Assembly: GCA_902779445.1 (NCBI GenBank)
Contig: CACZBM010000002.1
Span: forward strand, 149,076 to 213,075
From: an uncultured Lachnospiraceae bacterium
GTDB lineage: Bacteria; Bacillota; Clostridia; Lachnospirales; Lachnospiraceae
Direction of reading: 5' to 3'
DNA length: 64,000 nucleotides
The translations under genes were made by a program, and so were the position numbers. Every line of letters begins with the position of its first letter. Positions within the stretch are counted from its first letter, which is position 1. The notes under the pieces are model-generated. The model was not told where the DNA came from and did not search any database. It saw nothing but the letters and a program-made list of their open reading frames with translations. Below, in pieces: positions 46,394-54,767 of this stretch.

Positions 46394-46423
46394 AAAAAGA
46401 CCGGATCAAACGACCCGGTCTTT
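46394..46423 (-). terminator. Terminator after the coiled-coil protein gene
   Basis: AAAGACCGG paired with CCGGTCTTT, followed on the minus strand by TTGATTTT, 16 bp past the stop codon at 46439. Confidence 0.9.
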
Positions 46424-46438
46424 CGCAAAATTCACTTA

Positions 46439-47386
46439 TTACTGTCCTGCTCTGGCAAGATCTCCTGCTGCTGCAATAACCTTATCATTAGCGGTTCTTG
46501 CAAGTCCTGCTGCTGCATTTGCTGCATCAACTGCACTTGTGTACTTTGATCTAGCGATTCCAACCTCAAGATCAGCCTCAGCCTTAGCCTTGCTTGCTGC
46601 AGTTGTAGCTACATCAAGGGCATCCTTTGCCTTCCTGATATCTGCTGATGTAGCAGCCTTCTTAAGATCATAAGCTGCTGCGTTAACATCATCCTCTGCA
46701 TCCTTGATCTTCTTAGCTGCATCCTTCTCTGCATCCTTTAATGCCTTAGCTAAGTCCTTTATAGCGCCAGCTGCCTTATCTGCAGCCTTCACAGCCTTAT
46801 CTCTTTCAGCTTCAGCCTTCTTAAGAGCGATCTCTGCCTCTTTTATAGCCTTATCAAGAGCAGCCTTCTTCTCTGCAGCTGCCTTTTCTGCTGCCTTCTT
46901 CTCTGCCTCAGCCTTCTTCTCAGCCTCAGCCTTTAATCTTTCAGCTTCTGCAGCCTGTCTTGCAGCCTCATACTCACGCTCTGCAAGAACGCTTGACTCT
47001 GCTGCCTTATCTTCCTTTAATCCACGGAAGTTAAGAGCTCTTGTGCCTGCAGCATCTGCCTGAACATAAAGTCTTGCTGCCTCTCCGTCAAAAGCTGCTG
47101 CCTCTTTTGCATGCTTTGCAGCATCCTTCTCCTTGCTGGTTAATGCAAGATCTCTTTCCTTCTTTGCCTTATTTGCAGCCTTCTCAGCTTCAGCAATAAG
47201 TTCCTGCTGCTTCTTAAGAGCTTTAGCCTCTTTCTCAGCAAGCTTCTTAGCCTGCTCAGCTGCCTTTACGGAAGCAGGATCACCTGCGAATACAGAAACT
47301 GATGCAACAGGTGTAGCTGCGATCATAGCTCCTGTCATTACTGTCACAAGCATTCTGCTTGCAACTCTTTTTAAAGTGTTTTTCAT
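46439..47386 (-). CDS. Secreted Ala/Lys/Glu-rich coiled-coil protein
   Basis: A 315-residue protein with a signal peptide (about 1-35, RVASRMLVTVMTGAMIAATPVASVSVFAG). The rest is nearly all Ala, Lys, Glu and Asp in heptad-like repeats such as AEAEKKAAEKAAAEKKA, and contains no Cys, Trp or Pro outside the N-terminus, so it should form a long coiled coil. It starts behind AAGGAGGAAATAATACC and has its own terminator, so it is monocistronic and probably well expressed. There is no family I can name. It may be a wall-associated or extracellular filament-like protein. Confidence 0.75.
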   Translation of the reverse strand: MKNTLKRVASRMLVTVMTGAMIAATPVASVSVFAGDPASVKAAEQAKKLAEKEAKALKKQQELIAEAEKAANKAKKERDLALTSKEKDAAKHAKEAAAFDGEAARLYVQADAAGTRALNFRGLKEDKAAESSVLAEREYEAARQAAEAERLKAEAEKKAEAEKKAAEKAAAEKKAALDKAIKEAEIALKKAEAERDKAVKAADKAAGAIKDLAKALKDAEKDAAKKIKDAEDDVNAAAYDLKKAATSADIRKAKDALDVATTAASKAKAEADLEVGIARSKYTSAVDAANAAAGLARTANDKVIAAAGDLARAGQ

Positions 47387-47472
47387 GGTATTATTTCCTC
47401 CTTAAAAATTAAGTAGTCTCCAAAAACTTTTATAATTATACTACACTATATTTTAAAATTCCATACCCATAT

Positions 47473-48408
47473 TTATAAAGGATTACTCTTCAGCATGAGA
47501 TCCCCGGGAGGATGAACCGGCCGTATTCTCTCTGCCTTAAGTTTGATCCGCCTCTGCCCGTATGAGTTGTTTTCAATAACCGCCTGTGCATCAAAAGTGA
47601 ACCAGCCCCCGCTTGAAATAATATCTGAACCTTCCAGCTCAAAAGACATGAACTGAAGATCTGCCATACAGCAGGTCATGACCACCCGGCCTGCGGAATA
47701 AGCCCTGTCCGCATCAGACTCCCGTATTTCCAGAGGATCTGTAAATCTTATCTTCTTTCCGTCATAATGCTCCGGATGATCAAACGCATCCAGCCAGAAA
47801 ACAAGGAAACGATCTTCACTTATCATGATCTCATTATCCTCAAGAGAAAAGGGAAGAAAAAGGTCAAATGCCTTCTCGTGATATCCCATGGGATCCTGCC
47901 TCAGATAAGAAGCCTTCCTGTTCATAAGCCGGAAACCGTTTGCATATGGACTCAGAAACTCTTTCGAAGGGCATCCCCGGAATGTTACCTGGTGCGAATC
48001 CGAAACCATATCCCTTATCATCTGAGTAAAATTAGCATAATAAGATGGAAAAGTTTCCCAGTCTATCCATGTGCAGGCATAGGAAATATCCATATTATCC
48101 GGAAATTTCTCTTTCAGCCCTCCTATCATGGTATTCATTTCCACATAAATACGATCCGGATCACTGTCTTCGATGTGCTTCATACAAAATGTATGAACAT
48201 CTTCATTCCGGTCATAGAAGGCCACCGTAGTCCTTCTTTCAGACAGTATATCCGGATCATAAGTCTCTTCACCTTCTTCAAAGCAGAGGATAAGGGTTGT
48301 CCCATATTTATAGAAATAGTCATTCTGAACGCAGTCCTTTATGAAGGTGGTTTTGCCTGCGTCCAGAAATCCATAAACAAGTCTGGTTTCGATGCTCTTC
48401 CCGCTCAT
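47473..48408 (-). CDS. CobW-like GTPase fused to a DUF1980/YcgQ-like domain
   Basis: A 311-residue protein. The N-terminal P-loop GFLDAGKTTF (13-22) is that of the COG0523/CobW metallochaperone GTPases with Gly changed to Asp at one position. IYVEMNTMIGG occupies the place of the ETTGLADP-type switch, and the CxCC metal motif of typical CobW proteins is missing. The C-terminal part (about 235-305), with RVVMTCCMADLQFMSFELEG, SGGWFTFDAQAVIEN and IKLKAERIRPVHPPG, resembles the C-terminal domain of YcgQ/DUF1980 proteins, which are found next to CobW and YcgR genes. The start overlaps the alcohol dehydrogenase stop (ATGA). A role in metal delivery is inferred. Confidence 0.72.
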   Translation of the reverse strand: MSGKSIETRLVYGFLDAGKTTFIKDCVQNDYFYKYGTTLILCFEEGEETYDPDILSERRTTVAFYDRNEDVHTFCMKHIEDSDPDRIYVEMNTMIGGLKEKFPDNMDISYACTWIDWETFPSYYANFTQMIRDMVSDSHQVTFRGCPSKEFLSPYANGFRLMNRKASYLRQDPMGYHEKAFDLFLPFSLEDNEIMISEDRFLVFWLDAFDHPEHYDGKKIRFTDPLEIRESDADRAYSAGRVVMTCCMADLQFMSFELEGSDIISSGGWFTFDAQAVIENNSYGQRRIKLKAERIRPVHPPGDLMLKSNPL

Positions 48409-49355
48409 TCATACAGGCAGACCAGACGTCCGCTGATCTCGCCGCGGCGGAGCTTCTCAATGCCCTCACCGATCTCTTCAAATTTGCAGGTATGTATCTC
48501 GGGATCCAGATCTCCGCTTGCCAGCAAGTCAATACAATCCTTGAGGTCATCTGTAGTGCTGCCCTGAGAGCCTTCGAATTTAAGCTCCTTAAAGATAAGT
48601 GGATAAGTATTGATGGTGGATGTATCAGTAGCCATTCCCACAAGAACAACCTTGCCATACTGTCCCACAGTATTAATGGCATCTGCAGTGGTCTGTCCGC
48701 CGCCTGCAAAGTCCACAATGAGATCCAGATTCTTATCGGCAAATTCAGTAATGGAAGATTTTACCTCCTTAGCTCCAAGGCTCAGCGCCAGCTGCTGTGC
48801 AGAAGGCTTTCTCGTAGCTACATAGACTTCACAGCCCTTTACAACTGCAATACGTACAGCAAACTGTCCCAGTCCGCCGATACCTATGATTCCGACCTTC
48901 ATTCCGGCTTTGGCTCCACCTACTGTGCATACAGCATGATAAGAAGTAGCTCCTGCATCAGTAGCCGCAGCTGCCTTTTCAGGTGCAAGACCTGCAGGAA
49001 CCTTTACTAACTGCTCTACAGGTGCCGTAGTCATAGTGCCGTAACCGCCGTCCCTCGTATAACCGGGGGTTGTGCCGTCTTTTGCGTACAGAGGACATAC
49101 TGCCACAACGTCACCGACTTTATAGCCCTCGACGCCTTCGCCTATCTCAACGATCTCTCCGCAAACCTCATGACCCATGATAACCGGAACATTGAAAACG
49201 TCCATCCAGGATTCGATATCAAGTGCAGATACATCCGAGTGGCAGAGCCCTCCGGCCAGTGTCTTTAACACAACGTAACCCGGCTTTGCCTTTGGATCAG
49301 GCTTTTCCACGATCTTAAGAGGCTGATGTGTACCGGTAAATTCCCATCCCTTCAT
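48405..49355 (-). CDS. Zinc-dependent alcohol dehydrogenase family protein
   Basis: A medium-chain NAD(P)-dependent dehydrogenase of 316 residues. The catalytic zinc ligands appear in GGLCHSD and MGHEVCGEIVEIGEG, with TDAGATSYHAV in place of the usual Cys third ligand. The Rossmann motif is VGIIGIGGLGQFAVRIA. The four-Cys structural zinc lobe of classical ADHs is absent. The start at 49355 (MKGWEFTG) follows AAAGGAG at a long spacing of 12; a TTG eight codons upstream is the alternative. The substrate is unknown. It is translationally coupled to the CobW-like GTPase downstream. Confidence 0.88.
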   Translation of the reverse strand: MKGWEFTGTHQPLKIVEKPDPKAKPGYVVLKTLAGGLCHSDVSALDIESWMDVFNVPVIMGHEVCGEIVEIGEGVEGYKVGDVVAVCPLYAKDGTTPGYTRDGGYGTMTTAPVEQLVKVPAGLAPEKAAAATDAGATSYHAVCTVGGAKAGMKVGIIGIGGLGQFAVRIAVVKGCEVYVATRKPSAQQLALSLGAKEVKSSITEFADKNLDLIVDFAGGGQTTADAINTVGQYGKVVLVGMATDTSTINTYPLIFKELKFEGSQGSTTDDLKDCIDLLASGDLDPEIHTCKFEEIGEGIEKLRRGEISGRLVCLYE

Positions 49356-49452
49356 ATTTTTCTTAAACTCCTTTCTCAAAATAAAATTATAGTATCACGT
49401 GCAAAACTGTATTAATTATACAGTATATTATCTACCCGCACAAATCGGACAC

Positions 49453-49479
49453 GAGATTCTTCGCTTTGCTCAGAATGAC
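49453..49479. repeat. Single R1 repeat
   Basis: GAGATTCTTCGCTTTGCTCAGAATGAC, between the alcohol dehydrogenase and the radical SAM gene. Confidence 0.8.
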
Positions 49480-49544
49480 GCCGAAGCCGGTGGTCAGCAC
49501 ATTTCCCATATTGACAAGACTTCATTATTTCATATCATCTTTAT

Positions 49545-50468
49545 ATGGCTATCGGACATAAGGTCAACGAACATAATTCCATAAATGTGTGCAGTCTCTG
49601 CCCCAGAAACTGTAATATCGACAGGTCCCTCCATACAGGAGTGTGCGGTTCTTCCAACATAATCAGGATAGCAAGAGCTGATCTCCATTTCTATGAGGAA
49701 CCATGCATTTCCGGTAAAAACGGTTCGGGAGCCGTTTTCTTCTCCGGATGTTCCATGCACTGCGTATTCTGCCAGAATGAAGAGATCTCCGACGGTGTAA
49801 AGGGCATGGATATAAGCACGGAACAGCTTACTGAAATCTTCTTTGAACTTAAGGAAGGAAAATCCCACAATATAAATCTCGTAACAGGAGACCACTATAT
49901 CCCTGAAATAGCTGATACCCTAATAAGAGCCCGTTCCAAAGGACTTGATATTCCCGTTATTTTCAACTGTTCCGGTTATGAAAAGGCAGAAACTCTGAGG
50001 ATTCTCGACGGACTTATCGATGTCTATCTCCCGGATATGAAATACGCGGAGTCTGAGCTGGCAAAGAAATATTCCAATGCAGAGGATTATCCGGATGTTG
50101 TTAAGGACGCTATTTCCGAAATGGTGAGGCAGCAGCCCCAGATAGAATTTGATAGTGAAGGAATGATAAAAAAGGGAGTGATAGTCCGTAATCTCCTGCT
50201 TCCGGGGCATGTAATGAATTCAAAGAAAGTACTCCGGTACCTCCATGAAACCTACGGAAATCAGATCTATTTAAGCATCATGAGCCAGTATACCCCAATG
50301 AAGGCTTTTCCCGACTCTTTACAAAATCTGAATAGAAGGGTTAAGAAAAGCGAATATGAAAGACTTCTGGACTATGCTATAAAGCTGGGGATCGAGAATG
50401 CCTATATTCAGGAAATGAATTCTTCGGGAAAAGACTTTATACCGGATTTTAATCTTGAAAACCCTTAA
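49545..50468 (+). CDS. Radical SAM protein, PflA/AmmeMemoRadiSam-like
   Basis: A 307-residue radical SAM protein. The [4Fe-4S] motif is GCSMHCVFCQN (about 68-78), and upstream Cys pairs CSLCPRNC and GVCGSS resemble the extra N-terminal Cys of the pyruvate formate-lyase activase-like YggU/AmmeMemo type. Other features are INLVTGDHYIPEI, VIFNCSGYE, DVYLPDMKY and VRNLLLPGHVM. No glycyl radical enzyme gene lies nearby, so the target is unknown. The ATG at 49545 lacks a good ribosome binding site. It overlaps the convergent cobD stop by 4 bp. Confidence 0.82.
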   Translation: MAIGHKVNEHNSINVCSLCPRNCNIDRSLHTGVCGSSNIIRIARADLHFYEEPCISGKNGSGAVFFSGCSMHCVFCQNEEISDGVKGMDISTEQLTEIFFELKEGKSHNINLVTGDHYIPEIADTLIRARSKGLDIPVIFNCSGYEKAETLRILDGLIDVYLPDMKYAESELAKKYSNAEDYPDVVKDAISEMVRQQPQIEFDSEGMIKKGVIVRNLLLPGHVMNSKKVLRYLHETYGNQIYLSIMSQYTPMKAFPDSLQNLNRRVKKSEYERLLDYAIKLGIENAYIQEMNSSGKDFIPDFNLENP

Positions 50469-51499
50469 ATCCGTTTTAACTCCTGTATCAATGCCCTGTT
50501 GGACTCTGGATCCTTTACCGCTATCCTGCAAAACCCTTTTGAAATGTTATTAAAATTTGAGCAGTCCCTAATAAGGATCCCCCGTTTAAGAAGGCTGTTA
50601 TAAAGGTCCTTATCACTTTTTATCAGGATAAAAACAGAATCCGATTCAAAATATCTTACTCCTGTGCTCTGAAGTCCTTTATACAGCTCATCCCTTTCCT
50701 TCTGTATAATTTCAAGTGAATCATCAAGAAAATCTGTATTTTTAAGAGCCTCAGCCCCGGCGATCCCGGCTTTTTCAGCAAATACAGAGAGATTCCATTC
50801 CGGAAGATATTGTCTTAAATTCCTTATATCTTCCTCTCCTGCCATACAGTAACCGATCCTCACCCCGGGAAGTGAAAAAAGTTTTGTATATGAATCCACA
50901 ACGAAGATACGGGGTACTTCTCCAATATATTTTTTTATGCTGACCCCGGAAGTAGATAATTTCAGGAAGCACTCGTCAATAATAAGTGCTGTACCTGTGT
51001 CAGCACATTTTTTAACAATATCTTCCAAAAGAGGATCATCGATGCACTTTCCTGTGGGATTATTGGGATTTGCAAGGATCAGGACATCCGTTTCACAGGT
51101 GATCTTATTTAATATCCCCTCATCCAGAATGAATTCATTGTCTTCCGCAAGGCAATAAGGTTCGACACTGCAGCTTTTAAGCATATTCAAGGCGTGTCTG
51201 TAGCCAAAAAATGAGGGCTCCGGCAGCAGCACTTTTTCGGGATCAAGAAAACGGATAAGAGAAGTTAAGAGTTCTGAAGCTCCGTTAGTCCCGAGGATAT
51301 TTTCAGGCTTCAGATTCTCTGCTGCAGCTACAGCATTTCTGAATGATCTTTGATAAATATCAGGATAATACTCTGTTCTGTCCGCTGCTTTAATAATTGC
51401 CTGTTTCACAGATTCCGGGCAGGGACAGGGATTTAAGTTTACCGAAAAATCATATTCTATTTTTTTATCGTATATCTCTCCGCCGTGTATCATTCTCAT
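50465..51499 (-). CDS. cobD: L-threonine-O-3-phosphate decarboxylase (CobD type)
   Basis: A PLP enzyme of the histidinol-phosphate aminotransferase fold that, in cobalamin synthesis, makes (R)-1-amino-2-propanol phosphate from threonine phosphate. It has 344 residues. Visible are HGGEIYDKKIEYDFSVNLNP at the N-terminus, LANPNNPTG, and the PLP Lys in VDSYTKLFSLPGVRIGYC. The assignment rests on the HGG N-terminus and on the cobalamin operon context, since HisC is related. The ATG overlaps the cobS stop (ATGA). Confidence 0.88.
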   Translation of the reverse strand: MRMIHGGEIYDKKIEYDFSVNLNPCPCPESVKQAIIKAADRTEYYPDIYQRSFRNAVAAAENLKPENILGTNGASELLTSLIRFLDPEKVLLPEPSFFGYRHALNMLKSCSVEPYCLAEDNEFILDEGILNKITCETDVLILANPNNPTGKCIDDPLLEDIVKKCADTGTALIIDECFLKLSTSGVSIKKYIGEVPRIFVVDSYTKLFSLPGVRIGYCMAGEEDIRNLRQYLPEWNLSVFAEKAGIAGAEALKNTDFLDDSLEIIQKERDELYKGLQSTGVRYFESDSVFILIKSDKDLYNSLLKRGILIRDCSNFNNISKGFCRIAVKDPESNRALIQELKRI

Positions 51500-52287
51500 A
51501 CCAGTTTTTGAATAAGGTTATATATTACAAGGATTATGATTGAAAGAGTTTCAGACACCACCACATAATACCCTGCCGTATCTCCTGTAACACCGCCAAA
51601 TTCCCTTATGCACTTCCTCTTATAAATGTATGTATGGAAAAGAAGCCCAAGTATCAGTATCAGACCTGCATACACATTCAGGCAGACCGCCAGAACACCT
51701 CCGATAACAGCCTGAATAGAAAGTATAACAATATCCGCTGTTCCTCCCCTGTTAGTCTCCATGTTCAGCATCCCGTTTTTTCTGGCCTTCTTAAAGCTCA
51801 AAGAGGAAAGACCGCAGAATGATCTCACTATAAAAAATGATGTGAAATAGATATATACACTGCTGTAATCCTTATTCCGGATCGCCAGAAATAAAAGGAT
51901 ATAAAGAAATGCAGCCCAGGATATCCCTGTGATAACAAGGCTTATAACCGCAAAAGCACCTATATGCGGATCCTTCATTATCTCAAGTTTTCGTGTTCGT
52001 TCCTGCCCGGAATTAACAGCATCCTGAACATCCATAAATCCGTCCACATGAAAGCCGCCCGTGATAATAAGCGGAACAAGCATGAGTATGAGCGTGATAC
52101 CGATAACCGGGATATCAAAGTACAGGAGTATGATAAATAAGAGCTGTGACAATGCCCCTATCACTGCACCTATAAGTGGAAGCACACTTATAATATGACC
52201 CATATCATCTTCATCACAAAAAATACCTGGTATAGGAATTCTTGAATACATCGATATGGAAGATATGATCACCTTAATTATCCTCAT
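51496..52287 (-). CDS. cobS: Adenosylcobinamide-GDP ribazoletransferase
   Basis: A membrane enzyme joining alpha-ribazole phosphate to adenosylcobinamide-GDP, giving cobalamin (phosphate). About 263 residues with five to six membrane segments. The N-terminal SRIPIPG, ITGGFHVDGFMDVQDAV and the DPHIGAF segment (metal and phosphate binding) are diagnostic. The start at 52287 (MRIIKVI) is preferred over 52299, which has no spacing to a Shine-Dalgarno. It is followed by cobD with a 4-bp overlap. Confidence 0.93.
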   Translation of the reverse strand: MRIIKVIISSISMYSRIPIPGIFCDEDDMGHIISVLPLIGAVIGALSQLLFIILLYFDIPVIGITLILMLVPLIITGGFHVDGFMDVQDAVNSGQERTRKLEIMKDPHIGAFAVISLVITGISWAAFLYILLFLAIRNKDYSSVYIYFTSFFIVRSFCGLSSLSFKKARKNGMLNMETNRGGTADIVILSIQAVIGGVLAVCLNVYAGLILILGLLFHTYIYKRKCIREFGGVTGDTAGYYVVVSETLSIIILVIYNLIQKLV

Positions 52288-52340
52288 TTCCTGATCCATC
52301 CTTCGTCGTATCTATTCAGAACCCTCCGGATTCTGAATAG

Positions 52341-52862
52341 TTACCCTTCATCAGTTAAGTCATAGATCTGATCCATATTTAATGATATTTTTTTATTCAC
52401 AAGATCAGTAATACGGACGTAGCGCCTTGTGTCTTCATCATATTCCGGATCATCGGAAGGGAAATGATTCGACACTATAACAAGATGACTGCATTTACTC
52501 CCAAGAGCAGTCACATCCTCTGTGATCTTATCTATAAGCCTGTCATCATCCATTCCTTTATTACCTTCAGAATGGATCTCATTTCCGATAAGATTTGAAA
52601 GACACTCTAAAAGACAGCACTTATCCTCTATTCTCTCTATATCGTCAGCGATATCTGAAACATCTACAGGACATTCGACCGTGAGATATCCTTTCCCTTC
52701 CCTCATTTTCCTGTGTTTTTTTATCCGTTCTTCCCCTGTCTTTCCGAAAGGGATCATAGTGGCGATATATATTTTCTCTTTTTCTCCCGCAAGCTCATCC
52801 ATAATGGACTCAGCGAATCTTGATTTTCCGCTGTCCGGAGTACCGAGTACCAATACCGTCAT
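52341..52862 (-). CDS. cobU: Adenosylcobinamide kinase / guanylyltransferase
   Basis: A bifunctional enzyme that phosphorylates adenosylcobinamide and adds GMP. It has 173 residues, with the P-loop GTPDSGKSRFAES (about 7-19), YIATMIPFGKTGEERIKKHRKMR and VECP. The second half includes CLLECLSNLIGNE and LVIVSNHFPSDD, matching CobU. The ATG shares one base with the cobT stop (TGATG). Confidence 0.93.
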   Translation of the reverse strand: MTVLVLGTPDSGKSRFAESIMDELAGEKEKIYIATMIPFGKTGEERIKKHRKMREGKGYLTVECPVDVSDIADDIERIEDKCCLLECLSNLIGNEIHSEGNKGMDDDRLIDKITEDVTALGSKCSHLVIVSNHFPSDDPEYDEDTRRYVRITDLVNKKISLNMDQIYDLTDEG

Positions 52863-53950
52863 CAGCTGAACCTCGTATATTCCTCTATTTTATAATCGTC
52901 AAAGCTCCCGGCATTCCTGTAAAAGTCTGCCGCTGCATCAATAAGCTTAAAAAACATGATAGCTCCTGTACCTTCACCGAGAGCCATATTTCCATTAATA
53001 AATGGACACAGTCCAAGATGATCCAAGGCAATGATATTTCCACCCTCACGACCTTTATGTGATGCTATCATAAATCCCTTTACTCCCGGCACCATTGTCT
53101 CTGCCATGACTGCTGCTGCTGAAGTAATGAGTCCGTCCAGTACGACAGGTATATTTTCAAGCGCTCCGCCTATGATCACCCCTGTAAGTCCTGCAATATC
53201 AAGGCCTCCAACGGATGATAAGATCTTAAAGGCTCTTTCCTTCTCATCTTTAATACTATCGGTATCATATAGATCCAGGGCTTTTTTTATAACCTCTTTC
53301 TTTCTAAGAAGCCCCTTATCATCTATTCCTGCGCCTCTTCCCGTTATCTCAAAAGGATTCTGCTTTAGTACGCCTGAAAGAACCGCTGTTGCCGTGGTGG
53401 TATTTCCAATCCCCATCTCTCCAAGCGCCAGCATGTTAAATCCCCTGTCCTTAAGATCCCTTACTATCTCTATACCCGTATTGACAGCCTTAAGGGTTTC
53501 TTCCTCACTCATGGCAGGTTTATTTAAAAAGTTTTCTGTTCCCCTGGACACTTTTCTGTCCATGACTCCGGGGATCTTTTTATCACTGTCTATCCCAATA
53601 TCCACAGGGATAATATCCACATTGCAGGATCTGCCGAGAGTACAGGCCGTACTTATGCCGCTTCCGAGAGCCTCCGCAACAGACAGGGTTATTTCTTTTC
53701 CGCTCTGGGAGATTCCTTCATCCACAATGCCGTTATCTGCACACATGATCACTGCAGCTCTTTTTTCTGTCCTGATCTCTATGCTGCCCTCTATTGCAGC
53801 TATCCTTGCGATCAGGGTCTCAAAATCTCCAAGGCCGTCAAGTGGCTTAGCTATCCGGTCAAATCTTTCCTTTGCTTTACTGAAGACTTTCCGGGAAGGC
53901 TCCTCAACCTTTATACTGAATAATCCTTCTTTACTGTCTATCCTTTTCAC
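52862..53950 (-). CDS. cobT: Nicotinate-nucleotide-dimethylbenzimidazole phosphoribosyltransferase
   Basis: Makes alpha-ribazole 5'-phosphate from nicotinate mononucleotide and the lower base of cobalamin. It has 362 residues. MCADNGIVDEGISQSGKEIT, GEMGIGNTTTATAVL, GGLDIAGLTGVI and the C-terminal LGEGTGAIMFFKLID are family motifs, the last carrying the catalytic Glu. The start is GTG at 53950 behind AGAGGATACAGAA, inside the end of cbiH. Confidence 0.95.
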   Translation of the reverse strand: MKRIDSKEGLFSIKVEEPSRKVFSKAKERFDRIAKPLDGLGDFETLIARIAAIEGSIEIRTEKRAAVIMCADNGIVDEGISQSGKEITLSVAEALGSGISTACTLGRSCNVDIIPVDIGIDSDKKIPGVMDRKVSRGTENFLNKPAMSEEETLKAVNTGIEIVRDLKDRGFNMLALGEMGIGNTTTATAVLSGVLKQNPFEITGRGAGIDDKGLLRKKEVIKKALDLYDTDSIKDEKERAFKILSSVGGLDIAGLTGVIIGGALENIPVVLDGLITSAAAVMAETMVPGVKGFMIASHKGREGGNIIALDHLGLCPFINGNMALGEGTGAIMFFKLIDAAADFYRNAGSFDDYKIEEYTRFS

Positions 53951-54680
53951 TTCTGTATCCTCTAAGTGTGACCATGCGTTTCTTTACCTTTACCGTAGAT
54001 GAATTTCCGATAAAAACAGTGGAGAACATATCTGCCTTTGCATCTTTAAGCTCACTTAATGTCATGATCTCGTATGCTTCGCCTTCCCTGCCAATATTCC
54101 TTGAAATACCACAGATCCTGTCACCATCGATCGTCTCTAAAAGAATTTCACAGGCCCGTTTTAAGTATCCGCTCCTTGACCTGCTCTCAGGATTATAGAT
54201 CACGATCACCATGTCAGCTTCCGCAGCAAGGTTCAACCTCTTTTCAATGAGATCTATAGGGGTCAGGCGGTCACTTAAAGATATTAAACAGAAGTCATGG
54301 ATAAGAGGCGCGCCAAGCAGAGCCGCTCCGCTTAAAGCAGCACTGACTCCGGGGATAACCTCTATATCTACATCTTCATACTCAGCCGCCGCGCTGCAGG
54401 CAAGGCCTGCAAGGCCGTATACTCCCGGGTCTCCGCTGCAGATAATGGAAACGGTCTTTCCTTCTGAAGCCTTCTTAAATGCAAGATCCACCCGCCTTTC
54501 CTCTCCTGTCATTGGTGTTTCAATATATTCCTTTTCTCCGTAGCGAGTCCGTACAAGGTCGCAGTATACCATATATCCGGCAATGGCATCACTTTCTTTT
54601 AATGCATTTTCTGCCCGGAATGTCATATCTTCCGCACGTCCCGGACCTATACCCACTATATATACCTTTCCTTTTTTCAT
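53931..54680 (-). CDS. cbiH: Precorrin-3B / cobalt-factor III C17-methyltransferase
   Basis: An SAM-dependent methyltransferase that methylates C17 and contracts the ring in corrin synthesis. It has 249 residues, with VYIVGIGPGRAEDMTFRAENAL, GYMVYCDLV, SGDPGVYGLAG and VIPGVSAALSGAALLGAPLIHDFCLISLSD (in part), all typical of CbiH/CobJ. With CbiK in the same operon the anaerobic early-cobalt pathway is likely, so CbiH is the better name. The start follows AAAGGAGCCATC. Confidence 0.92.
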   Translation of the reverse strand: MKKGKVYIVGIGPGRAEDMTFRAENALKESDAIAGYMVYCDLVRTRYGEKEYIETPMTGEERRVDLAFKKASEGKTVSIICSGDPGVYGLAGLACSAAAEYEDVDIEVIPGVSAALSGAALLGAPLIHDFCLISLSDRLTPIDLIEKRLNLAAEADMVIVIYNPESRSRSGYLKRACEILLETIDGDRICGISRNIGREGEAYEIMTLSELKDAKADMFSTVFIGNSSTVKVKKRMVTLRGYRSEKDRQ

Positions 54681-54716
54681 GATGGCTCCTTTTGACTAAT
54701 ATTAATATCCGTACAA

Positions 54717-54767
54717 ACCCTCATCCGCCCCTTCGGGGCACCTTCTCCCATAGGGAGAAGGCTTTAA
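54717..54767. repeat. R2 repeat overlapping the 3' end of the ABC ATPase gene
   Basis: CCCTCATCCGCCCCTTCGGGGCACCTTCTCCCATAGGGAGAAGG, two nested palindromes. On the minus strand it encodes the last 13 residues and the stop codon of the ATPase gene. Confidence 0.9.

Noticed and set aside
53031..54002. A 323-codon plus-strand frame opposite cobT
   Set aside because: Antisense to cobT and cbiH, low-complexity Ser/Pro composition, no motif. A shadow frame.
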